Below are positions 36,282 to 43,934 of a stretch of 64,000 nucleotides of DNA, piece after piece. Source of the DNA: Novimethylophilus kurashikiensis (lineage in GTDB: Bacteria > Pseudomonadota > Gammaproteobacteria > Burkholderiales > Methylophilaceae); assembly GCF_003112435.1 (NCBI RefSeq), contig NZ_BDOQ01000013.1, positions 1 to 64,000 on the forward strand. Direction: 5' to 3'. A program made the translations under genes and the position numbers. The first letter of the stretch is position 1. Every line of letters starts with the position of its first letter. Under the pieces are notes generated by a model. That model was not told the origin of the DNA. It made no database searches and was given only the letters and a program-made list of their open reading frames with translations.

Positions 36282-37058
36282 TCAGGTTTTGAGGCGATAA
36301 CCGACGAGTTGACGCAGTGCACCGGCCACGAACAAGGTATTGGTGACGAGATAGCGTTTCCACAAGCGACGCGGCTCGCAACACAAGCGGTACAGCCACT
36401 CCAGGCCGGTCCGCTGCATCCACAAAGGTGCGCGCTTCAATGTGCCGGCGTGGTAGTCGAAAGCCGCGCCTACGCCTACCATCACCGCGTGGATTCGGTC
36501 GCGATGCGCCGCCATCCATTGTTCCTGCTTGGGGCATCCCAGTCCGACAAACAGCACGCCGGCGCCGGAAGCATTGATATGCCGGATCACGGTTTCGTCC
36601 TCTTCCGGCGTGAGATCGCGGAAAGGCGGAGAAATGCTCCCGGCGATCTTGAGATCGGGAAACTCCAGCGCTGCCCAGCATTTGAGAGCGGCAAGTGTGT
36701 TGGAAGTACTGCCGTAGAAATAAATCGATTTGCCGTGCTTTTCGGCATATTCGCAATACTTGTGCATGAAGTCCGGCCCGTTGATGCGCTCCTGCCGGGA
36801 GAACCCCAGCCGCCGTAGCATCCACGCCACCGGCATGCCGTCGGGCAGAACCATGTCGGCTTCCGAAAGCGCCTGCTCCAACCCGCGATTGCGCTGCATC
36901 TCGACCACCGCATGCACATTGCAAAAGCATAAATAACGCGATTGCCGGGCATCTGCCCAACGCCCAACGGTCTCGATGCAAGATTCAAAAGTAGCAGCGT
37001 CGATGAATGCGCCCAATACCTGGGCGCCATGACGCACGGTCAATGTCGTGGTATCCAT
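36282..37058 (-). CDS. WecG/TagA/CpsF family glycosyltransferase
   Basis: The 258-residue protein has the GT26 hallmarks: ADMVLPDGMPVAWMLRRLG, FYGSTSNTLAALKCW, VGLGCPKQEQWMAAHRDRI and VGVGAAFDYHAGTLKRAPLW. Family members add ManNAcA, ManNAc or glucose to lipid-linked intermediates. It is probably part of the exopolysaccharide gene set, separated from the main block by the integron and hipBA island. Sugar specificity cannot be read. Confidence 0.92.
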   Translation of the reverse strand: MDTTTLTVRHGAQVLGAFIDAATFESCIETVGRWADARQSRYLCFCNVHAVVEMQRNRGLEQALSEADMVLPDGMPVAWMLRRLGFSRQERINGPDFMHKYCEYAEKHGKSIYFYGSTSNTLAALKCWAALEFPDLKIAGSISPPFRDLTPEEDETVIRHINASGAGVLFVGLGCPKQEQWMAAHRDRIHAVMVGVGAAFDYHAGTLKRAPLWMQRTGLEWLYRLCCEPRRLWKRYLVTNTLFVAGALRQLVGYRLKT

Positions 37059-37144
37059 GCGCCACAGGGTAGGGGGAGATGATTAGGGCTACGGTACGGT
37101 AGCGCACATAGCGCTGGGGCTGAGTAAAAGACTGAGGGGAACTC

Positions 37145-37166
37145 CCCGGCCTATGCGTCGGCCGGG
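37145..37166 (-). other. GC-rich hairpin at the distal end of the cassette array
   Basis: CCCGGCC and GGCCGGG arms enclose an 8-nt loop 13 bases past the DUF2726 stop codon. It may be a weak terminator or what remains of the second cassette's attC. No R''/R' pair was recognised, so it is left unassigned. Confidence 0.4.
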
Positions 37167-37178
37167 TACATCTGATGC

Positions 37179-37688
37179 CTAGTTTGCGATTTCTTTATCA
37201 AACGTAGTTACAGTGTTAGGCGAGAATGCGGTTTGAATAGCAGCAACATCCGGAATTGCCTTCGCTTGCCAACGAATGACTCGAATATCGGCTGATGCCA
37301 ACGCTTTGTCTTTTTTTGCGTCAGCCGCCTGTCGATCCTCTTTTTGATGGGTAGCATCGTCTAGCTCGATGACCGCAACAATGCTCGAATCTTTTTTGCA
37401 CACGACAAAATCCGCACTCATACGATTGATGCGGTTAAACCAAGCCTGGTAGTTATTGCCTTTTTTAACGCCAAGCAAACGCGAAAGCTGGACTTGAGCC
37501 AGGACAATATGCTCAGGCAGGGCTTGTACAAGCCGGAAATAGAGAACTTGCTCAGGTTGGGAAAGCGGCTTTTTCGCATAAAACGGCCAAACCTCATCGC
37601 TTATGCTGCCTTGACCTTTGTTTTTGAGCGCGGCCAAAAAGGCTATTACAACGGTGAAAACAACCAGCAGTAGAATAGTGGACCCCAT
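37179..37688 (-). CDS. DUF2726 protein, cassette gene 2
   Basis: The 169-residue protein has an N-terminal membrane segment (about residues 3-20, STILLLVVFTVVIAFLAAL) and a DUF2726 domain (residues about 40-150), including ADFVVCKKDSSIVAVIELDD and HQKEDRQAADAKKDKAL. This motif pattern resembles restriction-endonuclease-fold proteins, but catalytic activity is not established. I chose the internal ATG of MGSTILLL because it has an AAAGGA ribosome-binding site and because the upstream 14 codons run through the attC R' box of the preceding cassette. Base composition is more AT-rich than the exopolysaccharide genes, consistent with acquired DNA. Confidence 0.8.
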   Translation of the reverse strand: MGSTILLLVVFTVVIAFLAALKNKGQGSISDEVWPFYAKKPLSQPEQVLYFRLVQALPEHIVLAQVQLSRLLGVKKGNNYQAWFNRINRMSADFVVCKKDSSIVAVIELDDATHQKEDRQAADAKKDKALASADIRVIRWQAKAIPDVAAIQTAFSPNTVTTFDKEIAN

Positions 37689-37714
37689 TTTTATTATTTT
37701 CCTTTGGAGAGATT

Positions 37715-37780
37715 GTTTAACGTTTGACATAAGGGGCGGTGCGCGTCGGCGCAGCGTCCCGCTTGATGGATGAGTTAGCC
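37715..37780 (-). other. attC site between cassettes 1 and 2
   Basis: Read on the minus strand, R'' GGCTAAC is followed by a long arm (AAGCGGGACGCTGCGC), a CGAC loop, the pairing arm GCGCACCGCCCCTT and R' GTTAAAC, which fits GTTRRRY. R'' is the exact reverse complement of the GTTAGCC at the start of cassette 1 (38153-38159), as required for a cassette that was once circular. Length is 66 bp, normal for attC. R' overlaps the longest possible DUF2726 frame. Confidence 0.85.
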
Positions 37781-37796
37781 GATTTGTTTGACATGA

Positions 37797-38144
37797 TTAA
37801 TGACGCGTACCTTTATGGAACACAAATAAATCCAAAACCAAAGCCAAAATGAACAGGCCCCAACCTAGAAACTGGGTGACCTTGGCAAAACGTTTGTAAT
37901 TGATTTCATTGTTTCTTATGTCGTAATGGTCAACCACGACAGAAAGCATATTTAGAGAAGCGCAAATCATCGCTGCATATAGAAGCCAAGCTGGTTCTCC
38001 ATGAAAGTGGGTTCCTGGAGTTCGCTTGCCTGGGATATAAATATCATCGACGTAGACACCGACTGTTCCATAAAGCAAAAGGCAGGTGGATAGAAAAATA
38101 TTCCATGTGCGCGTCGAAGGATCAATTTTATTTGGCACGTACAT
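37797..38144 (-). CDS. small membrane protein, cassette gene 1
   Basis: The 115-residue protein has three hydrophobic segments (about residues 18-35, IFLSTCLLLYGTVGVYV; 50-67, AWLLYAAMICASLNMLSV; and 90-108, FLGWGLFILALVLDLFVF). I do not recognise a family. The open frame extends 14 codons upstream into the attI region, but the ATG of MYVPNKIDP, eight bases inside the cassette boundary, is the likely start. There is no clear ribosome-binding site, which is common for cassettes. The stop codon is 16 bp before the attC R'' box. Confidence 0.7.
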   Translation of the reverse strand: MYVPNKIDPSTRTWNIFLSTCLLLYGTVGVYVDDIYIPGKRTPGTHFHGEPAWLLYAAMICASLNMLSVVVDHYDIRNNEINYKRFAKVTQFLGWGLFILALVLDLFVFHKGTRH

Positions 38145-38152
38145 TTGTTGAG

Positions 38153-38265
38153 GGCTAACGTTGTATATACACCTGCACAGGCGCATAACTTGGAAAAACG
38201 AGGTTTATAATCGGAGGCATTGTTTTTCTAATTATTTGGTTTTTCAATAACTATAAGAAAAAATC
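38153..38265 (-). other. candidate attI region with first-cassette junction
   Basis: The stretch between intI and the first cassette gene should hold attI and the cassette promoter. The junction box, minus strand AACGTTAGCC, is at 38153-38162. A second GTTATGC-like box is at 38183-38189. The remainder is AT-rich, but no unambiguous promoter was seen. Confidence 0.6.
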
Positions 38266-39255
38266 ATGAATAGCCATCTGCAAAACACACCTCATTCGCC
38301 AAAACTGCTTGATCAGGTGCGCGAGCGGCTTAGAACCAAACATTACAGTATCCGCACCGAAACGCAATATCTGCACTGGATAAAGCGGTTTATTCTTTAC
38401 CACAACAAACGGCACCCTCGCGAAATGGGCGAGGACGAGGTTGGGTAGTTCCTGACGCATTTGGCGACGGTGGGCGGCGTTTCGGCCTCCACGCAGAATC
38501 AGGCTTTGTCCGCCTTGTTGTTTCTTTATCGCGAGATATTGAAAACCGAGCTTCCCTGGCTCGATAAGGTCATCAGGGCTAAAAAGCCGCAACGTTTGCC
38601 AACTGTGCTTACAAAGGCCGAAGTGGGGAAAATTCTGGATCGCATGGAAGGCACCTATGGCCTGATGGCCCGGTTGCTTTATGGCACCGGGATGCGGTTG
38701 ATGGAGTGTTGCCGGTTACGCGTGAAGGATATTGATTTCGACCGTGGCGAAATTTTGATCCGCGACGGCAAGGGTGCCAAGGATAGGGTGACGATGCTGC
38801 CACAATTGGCGGTGACTCCGCTTCGCGAGCATTTGGCCAGGCGGAGAAAACTCTACGAAGACGATGTTGCCTATGGGATGGCCGAGGTTTATTTGCCCGA
38901 TGCGTTGGCGCGTAAATATCCTAATCCCGCTACAGAATGGGCTTGGCAGTATGTATTTTGCTCCGGGAGCTATTCTGTTGATCCGCGTAGTGGCCGGGAG
39001 CGGCGGCACCATATCAACGAAAAATTGTTGCAACGCTCAGTGAAAAAAGCCGTCACGGCAAGCGGAATTGCTAAGCTCGCCACACCCCATACTTTCCGTC
39101 ATTCCTTCGCTACTCATTTACTCGAAGGCGGCTACGATATCCGCACTGTGCAAGAGCTGCTCGGCCATTCCGACCTTTCGACCACGATGATTTACACGCA
39201 TGTGCTGAACAAGGGCGGCCGTGGTGTAGCGAGTCCTCTTGATGGGTTGGTATGA
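38266..39255 (+). pseudogene. intI: integron integrase, inactivated by a nonsense codon
   Basis: The frame encodes a 329-codon tyrosine recombinase of the IntI family interrupted by TAG at 38446-38448 (codon 61). Downstream the catalytic residues are intact: Arg in [12 protein letters not shown], the HTFRHSF box, and His/Tyr in [16 protein letters not shown]. The IntI-specific insertion is present ([20 protein letters not shown] and [11 protein letters not shown]). The sequence around the stop, DEVG-stop-FLTHLA, keeps its frame, so a single substitution such as CAG to TAG explains it. Another change from the usual FPS motif is VFCSGS. It is divergent from the cassettes, as expected. Confidence 0.92.
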
Positions 39256-39316
39256 ATTACGGCAAAAAGTGGCGCTTAGTCGGTCGAGTTGCAAAGGGTA
39301 AACGTTCCAATAGCGC

Positions 39317-40576
39317 TTAGATTCCCCATCGTGCCTGTAACCGTCGGGTATTTCCTGTGATGTGTTGATTCAGCCGCTCCAGCAGCGATCTTTCTGTTCC
39401 GGGACTTGCAATAGGGCTGAGGTCGGTAGTCACGGCATCAATACAGGCCAATAAGCTCGCGGCAATTGTATTCACAATCTTCAGCACGTATTTCGGCTTG
39501 AACCCTAGTTCGCGGGCCATGGTTTCGATATGGCTTATTTCGATTTTGCCGGGGATATTCTCACCGCCGATCTTGAATGCAAAAGTTCGCGATAATCCCG
39601 GATAAAGCGATGTAGAGAGCAAATCGTAGAAAGGCGCCAAGCGCGCGCCGCCTTGAGGGGGATAGTAGATGGAAAGGTTTTTTGCATGGCTATCATGATT
39701 GCCGATGAACAAATTAAAAAACACCCACTCGATCAGCCGTTTGATATCCATGGCTGGCACCCCATGCGTCTGTAGCAAGTGACGGCATCTGGCGAGCGAG
39801 GGGCCACCATCGGATTCGTATTTGATGGTCGATGGTTTCCCATCCAGTTGGCATAAATCCAACTGATGCAGTCTTAAAAGTGCTCCCTTTTCGTTGAACA
39901 TCCGGTCATAGCGCTTGATCAAGGCGGACTTGGCGACTAGTTGATACTCGATTTCTGCTGTTTCAAGACCAATTGCCCGAGCCAGTTTCATCATAAAGAC
40001 TTCATTCAGTGCCGAAGCCCATACCCCTTCCAGATTGCCGATATTGGGCTTAAGAATATGAGAAGAAGGCGCATTGCCCAGCGGCAGAGCAGGCGTCCCA
40101 TCCGGCATCAATAGCAGGCTTTTTTTGAATTGGGCTCCTGCAAGCGAGATACGTGTTCCCTCGTTTTGCGATTCAGGCGCTAGTGATACTTCAGTTGGAC
40201 GCAACGATTGGGCGATTGCTTCCCATGTGGTTGCTTGATACTTAGGCGGCTGCGGTGATTCTCCTGCGGGGAGCAGGGTATAGGCGCTGGCAGTATCGCC
40301 CCCTACTGCAGCGAGCAAACCGAATAAGGTGCTCACCTGGTATTTGATTTTGAGCAAATCGCGCAAATTCGCTTCCGGCAGAAGGTTTTCAAAATAGGCT
40401 TCCACCGCTTCGCCAGCATGTTCCTGACGGTCCAAACTGAGGGCAGGGGCTATGGGCTTGGCAAATGGCTGAGTTAACCAATCGGCGGCATAAACGAATT
40501 TGAGCGGGTGGAGATCGAACAGACTCCCGACCAGCTGAGTGTCGTGGTAGAGATTGAGTGACCGAGCCTCGCTCAT
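39317..40576 (-). CDS. hipA: HipA-family serine/threonine kinase toxin
   Basis: The 419-residue protein has the HipA N-terminal subdomain (LNLYHDTQLVGSLFDLHP, then GEAVEAYFENLLPEANLRD) and the kinase core with RISLAGAQFKKSLLL and SSHILKPN. The catalytic loop is FNLFIGNHDSHAKNLSIYY, followed by the metal-binding PFYDLLST. HipA of E. coli phosphorylates glutamyl-tRNA synthetase and induces persistence; the target of this homologue is unknown. Start and stop overlap with the upstream hipB (ATGA). No inactivating change was noticed. Confidence 0.92.
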   Translation of the reverse strand: MSEARSLNLYHDTQLVGSLFDLHPLKFVYAADWLTQPFAKPIAPALSLDRQEHAGEAVEAYFENLLPEANLRDLLKIKYQVSTLFGLLAAVGGDTASAYTLLPAGESPQPPKYQATTWEAIAQSLRPTEVSLAPESQNEGTRISLAGAQFKKSLLLMPDGTPALPLGNAPSSHILKPNIGNLEGVWASALNEVFMMKLARAIGLETAEIEYQLVAKSALIKRYDRMFNEKGALLRLHQLDLCQLDGKPSTIKYESDGGPSLARCRHLLQTHGVPAMDIKRLIEWVFFNLFIGNHDSHAKNLSIYYPPQGGARLAPFYDLLSTSLYPGLSRTFAFKIGGENIPGKIEISHIETMARELGFKPKYVLKIVNTIAASLLACIDAVTTDLSPIASPGTERSLLERLNQHITGNTRRLQARWGI

Positions 40577-40839
40577 GGCCTAGTGCCTTTTTTCTGTATT
40601 ACAAGTTCCAGGCCCAGCAAGTCGATCACATCCAGCACCTTTTGCAGTTGGACGGTTGGCTTGCCTTTTTCCAGTTCGACGATAAATCGATTGCCTGTGT
40701 TGGCGAGACCGATGACATCGGCTTGCGACAGATTTTGCGATTGCCGGAATTGACGCAAGAATCGACCCAACTCTTCGGCGGTTTGTATTCTTGCTTGGAG
40801 AGTTAGGGAATGAGAGTTTTTAGGGCCTGAGTGTGCCAT
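40573..40839 (-). CDS. hipB: HipB-type helix-turn-helix antitoxin
   Basis: The 88-residue Xre-family protein has a helix-turn-helix (LGRFLRQFRQSQNLSQADVI and LANTGNRFIVELEKGKPTVQ) followed by a C-terminal tail LELVIQKKGTRP. It should neutralise HipA and repress the operon. An AAGGGA ribosome-binding site precedes the ATG, and the stop overlaps the hipA start. The promoter region carries three palindromic sites that this protein most likely binds. Confidence 0.92.
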   Translation of the reverse strand: MAHSGPKNSHSLTLQARIQTAEELGRFLRQFRQSQNLSQADVIGLANTGNRFIVELEKGKPTVQLQKVLDVIDLLGLELVIQKKGTRP

Positions 40840-40858
40840 GAACTTGTCCCTTAAAAAA

Positions 40859-40874
40859 GTTACCGTTGAGTAAC
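40859..40874. promoter_or_regulatory. hipBA operator 1
   Basis: GTTAC-N6-GTAAC palindrome 20 bp upstream of the hipB start. It overlaps the predicted transcription start, so binding would block RNA polymerase. Confidence 0.75.
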
Positions 40875-40903
40875 ATAGTAAGGGGTTTTAACAAATAGGA
40901 CAA
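40875..40903 (-). promoter_or_regulatory. predicted sigma-70 promoter of hipBA
   Basis: On the minus strand TTGTCC (-35) and TACTAT (-10) are separated by exactly 17 bp. The predicted start falls inside operator 1, and operator 2 lies just upstream of the -35 box. Confidence 0.65.
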
Positions 40904-40908
40904 CAAAT

Positions 40909-40924
40909 ATTACCGATGGGTAAT
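40909..40924. promoter_or_regulatory. hipBA operator 2
   Basis: Perfect palindrome ATTACC-GATG-GGTAAT, starting exactly 50 bp from the start of operator 1. Confidence 0.8.
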
Positions 40925-40958
40925 TATAAGAATAATTCTATTCTGTCTTAAATGATTT

Positions 40959-40974
40959 ATTACCTCACGGTAAT
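40959..40974. promoter_or_regulatory. hipBA operator 3
   Basis: Perfect palindrome ATTACC-TCAC-GGTAAT, starting exactly 50 bp from the start of operator 2 and of the same design. Confidence 0.8.
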
Positions 40975-41037
40975 ATTTTGAGGGATGAATGCCATTTATT
41001 CTTGCGGACGTTAACCGCACGAAATGATAGACATTGG

Positions 41038-41059
41038 AAAAAAGGCCATCGTGGATGGC
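41038..41059 (-). terminator. rho-independent terminator of the exopolysaccharide operon
   Basis: On the minus strand GCCATC-CAC-GATGGC is followed by a CTTTTTT tract, about 10 bases past the stop of the last glycosyltransferase gene. Confidence 0.85.
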
Positions 41060-41067
41060 ATGCGGAC

Positions 41068-42297
41068 TTACTCTCGCTCTCCCATGCGATCCCGAATCGC
41101 CTCCCCATAAATCCCCATCAACTGGCTGAAGTTCGTCTCCGGCGTGAATTTCTGTTCGTATTCCTGTCGCGCGGCCCAGCCCATTCTTTGGATGGCTTCG
41201 GGTTGGCTGTCGGCCCAGCGCATTTTTTTCACTAGGTCGTTGGCGTCGCCCGGGTCGAACAATAATCCGGTCACGCCGTCTTTCACCAACTCGGCCATGG
41301 CGCCCAGACGGCTGGCGATGACGGGGAGGCCGCAGGCGTAGGCTTCCACCAGTGTGCGGGGAAAGTTTTCGTACCACAGGCTGGGCATGACGAGGTAGGC
41401 GGCTTGCTGCATGTGCTGGGTAATGGCGGGCGGTTGCTGCCAGCCCATGAGGCGGATGTTGCGGCGGCCCTGGATTAAGGGCTGTTCCGGTCCGGTGCCG
41501 ATGACGGTGAGTTGGGCTTCCGGGTAGAGCATGGCGGCTTCGCCCAGCGTGCTGATGCCTTTTTCCTGCGAGAGCCGGCCGACGAACAGTGCGCCGTGCC
41601 GTTGTTGCCATGATGGCGGCGGTAGATCGACGAAGTTTGGCTTGATGCTGATGCGCTCGCCAGGGAGACCGGCCTGGATGAATTTATCACGACAGAACTG
41701 GTTGAGGGCGATATAGCGAGTGACTTCGCGCCGATACGAACCCAGGGCGCGATGGATGCCTTGCATACCTACCACTACGGCCGATTGCACCGCCGAATTG
41801 CGATAGCACCGGTGCAGCACGCCTCGCCAGGGCACAGTGCCGATGCAATCTTCGCAAATCTTGCCGTCGCGCAGAAACATGGCCTGGGCGCAAAACAGGC
41901 GGAAGTTATGCAGCGTCTGCACCACCGGTACGTGGTGTTCGCGGGCGGCGAAGTAGAGCGATGGCGAGATCAGCGGGAAGGTATTGTGGGCGTGGATGAC
42001 GTCGGGCCGAAAGCGCTCGCACAGGTCGCCGATTTCCGCCACCGTGCGCTGCGACCAGATGGTGTCCAACGCCACCTGTAAGCGCGGCATGTCCTCGATC
42101 TGCCGGTTGTGCTGTCGGTACAGCTTGACCGAAACGCCGTTTTTTTCCAGCAGCGCGCATTCGTCCTTGACCACCGCGTCTTCACCGCCCGCCTGCTGGT
42201 ACTGGTTGTGCACCACCAGCACTCGCAGCGGTTTGGTGCGTGGCTTGGGTGTGGTTGAGACTATTCCGTGCGTCTCGGCCTGAAAAGCGCTTTTCAC
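41068..42297 (-). CDS. family 4 glycosyltransferase
   Basis: The 409-residue GT-B protein begins its fold with RVLVVHNQYQQAGGEDAVV, typical of GT4 enzymes with a GGED loop. It has the donor-domain GALFVGRLSQEKGI and the signature ENFPRTLVEAYACGLPVIAS. A Cys-containing segment ICEDCIG is seen in several GT4 enzymes of this type. It is the last gene of the leftward exopolysaccharide block and starts within the stop of the beta-helix gene (ATGA). Confidence 0.9.
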   Translation of the reverse strand: MKSAFQAETHGIVSTTPKPRTKPLRVLVVHNQYQQAGGEDAVVKDECALLEKNGVSVKLYRQHNRQIEDMPRLQVALDTIWSQRTVAEIGDLCERFRPDVIHAHNTFPLISPSLYFAAREHHVPVVQTLHNFRLFCAQAMFLRDGKICEDCIGTVPWRGVLHRCYRNSAVQSAVVVGMQGIHRALGSYRREVTRYIALNQFCRDKFIQAGLPGERISIKPNFVDLPPPSWQQRHGALFVGRLSQEKGISTLGEAAMLYPEAQLTVIGTGPEQPLIQGRRNIRLMGWQQPPAITQHMQQAAYLVMPSLWYENFPRTLVEAYACGLPVIASRLGAMAELVKDGVTGLLFDPGDANDLVKKMRWADSQPEAIQRMGWAARQEYEQKFTPETNFSQLMGIYGEAIRDRMGERE

Positions 42298-43934
42298 AAG
42301 GTGGGGCCAGGACGGGTATCGGTAACACCGGGCACCAGTTTCATCAGCGCCGGGTCGATCTGCATCGGCTTGCTGCGGGCGCGGAGCGTCTGGTACCAGG
42401 TTAAGTCCGGGTTCTGGCGGCGCTCATCGATAGAGCGTTTGAAAGCCGGGTCGATCGGTTGCTCGATGCGCTGTGAGCCCAAATCTAGCTGGGTTTGCTG
42501 CGCCCAATCCTTGAGCTTGGCCTGGAATACGTGGCCCCGGCCCTTGGCGGGATTGGTCTGAGATTCGTCACCGATGTAGAGGTTGTCGTCCGACAGATTG
42601 TCGGCGAGATTATCCGGCAGCAGCAGCGGTCCGGCATTCCACGCCATCACGTTACCGAAAATCTTGTCGCTGCGTCCGCTGAAGTCGAAATCGCCGTTGG
42701 GATCGCGGCGACCTTCGTCTGCGACGGTAATGCCCTGCATGCGATTGCCGGCGACCAGGTTGAACGCCACGACGGAATTGGACGAATGCGGCAAATAGAT
42801 GCCGCGCTGGTCGTTGCCGATCACGACATTATTGACGATGGTCGCCTGGTCGCTGGCCTCGTATTGCAGGCCGAACCCCTGGTTGTAGGCGAAGAATCCG
42901 CGTTCGATCACGTTGTTGCGGTTTTTCCAGTCGAACCACATGCCGTCGCCCAGGTTGTTGATCGCACGGTGGCCGATCACCTGCGAATCCTGCAAGCCGC
43001 CGTCGCCGACGAACTTCGCGCCGCCAGCCTCCCACCATTTGTAGAAGCCGCGCGTGTTGTTGCCGTTGGTTTCGTTGCCGATTAGCTTGTTGCGGCGGCC
43101 GCGGACTTTCATGCCCACTTGACCGCAGTTGTCGGCGCTCGAGTTGCGGATCACGATATCGTCGCCGTTAATGTCCATGCCCGCGCTGTCGGCCCAATCG
43201 GCGTGAATGTTGTCCAGCGTAATGTGCTGTCCCAGCAGCGTGACCATGCCTGCACGCATGGCCGTTGAGGTGTTGGAGTGCTGGAACGAGATATTGCGTA
43301 TCGTGACGTTGTTGAGCTTATTGCCGTACAGCAGCTGCGGGCGTGTGCTGACTTCGATCATGTGATTGGCCAGGTCGGTCAATGCCAGTTGCAGCAGCAG
43401 GGTGCCCTGGGCGCTGTCGTAGTAAAAACTGTTGGCCGTCATGCTGTCCTGATTGCCTTCGCGGCGGCCGGGCCAGATGCCGCCTTTCTTGTTGTTGAAC
43501 AAGGGGGCGAGGGGGTGATTGGGCTTCAATGGGTAGCCGCCGAACACGGTCCCGCCGATTTGCGACAAGGCTTGGCCGTCCAGAAATACTTGTTGCGGTT
43601 CGGTGTTCCAGGGCTTGGAAAAGCGGCCTTCGCCCAGCGATTTCCAGCCCTCGACCACATCCGATCCTTTCACTAACACCTTGCCTCGCCCTTCGATGAC
43701 CGTCTCTGCACCGCTCCAGTTGCGCTGCGGAAAAATCAGCGCGTCGCGGTAGGTGCCGGCGGTAATGACGAGATGATCTCCCGGTTGCAACTGCGCCATG
43801 GCAGCAGAAAGCGAGGCAAAGTTAGTGCCTGGGCCGCCGCCGTTGGGCGCGACGGAGAGTTCGGCGCTCCAGGCAGGCAGCGCGGCGAATATCAGTGCCA
43901 ACGCGGTGAGGGCATGTACCCTAGGCTGAGGCAT
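42294..43934 (-). CDS. secreted right-handed parallel beta-helix protein
   Basis: The 546-residue protein has a signal peptide (ending LPAWSA near residue 23) and a long parallel beta-helix from about residue 200 to 430. The helix is seen as repeated short strands such as LNNVTIRNISFQHS, ITLDNIHADWADSAGMDING and DIVIRNSSADNCGQ. Such folds occur in polysaccharide lyases, epimerases and NosD-like proteins. In an exopolysaccharide locus it may trim or modify the polymer in the periplasm, but catalytic residues cannot be assigned. The gene overlaps both neighbours. Confidence 0.82.
   Translation of the reverse strand: MPQPRVHALTALALIFAALPAWSAELSVAPNGGGPGTNFASLSAAMAQLQPGDHLVITAGTYRDALIFPQRNWSGAETVIEGRGKVLVKGSDVVEGWKSLGEGRFSKPWNTEPQQVFLDGQALSQIGGTVFGGYPLKPNHPLAPLFNNKKGGIWPGRREGNQDSMTANSFYYDSAQGTLLLQLALTDLANHMIEVSTRPQLLYGNKLNNVTIRNISFQHSNTSTAMRAGMVTLLGQHITLDNIHADWADSAGMDINGDDIVIRNSSADNCGQVGMKVRGRRNKLIGNETNGNNTRGFYKWWEAGGAKFVGDGGLQDSQVIGHRAINNLGDGMWFDWKNRNNVIERGFFAYNQGFGLQYEASDQATIVNNVVIGNDQRGIYLPHSSNSVVAFNLVAGNRMQGITVADEGRRDPNGDFDFSGRSDKIFGNVMAWNAGPLLLPDNLADNLSDDNLYIGDESQTNPAKGRGHVFQAKLKDWAQQTQLDLGSQRIEQPIDPAFKRSIDERRQNPDLTWYQTLRARSKPMQIDPALMKLVPGVTDTRPGPTL

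Noticed and set aside
37431-37445. GTTAAAC within the DUF2726 gene as the R'' box of cassette 2
   Set aside because: It is inside conserved coding sequence, with no paired arms or R' box on the correct side.
37689-37730. Upstream ATG of the DUF2726 frame as the true start
   Set aside because: The first codons run across the attC R' box of the previous cassette, while the internal ATG has an AAAGGA site.
38162-38171. TGTATATACA palindrome near attI as a LexA (SOS) box controlling intI
   Set aside because: The central palindrome is right, but the CTGT-N8-ACAG spacing of a LexA box is not present.
38145-38186. Longer start for the cassette 1 membrane protein
   Set aside because: The extension lies in the attI region outside the cassette boundary.
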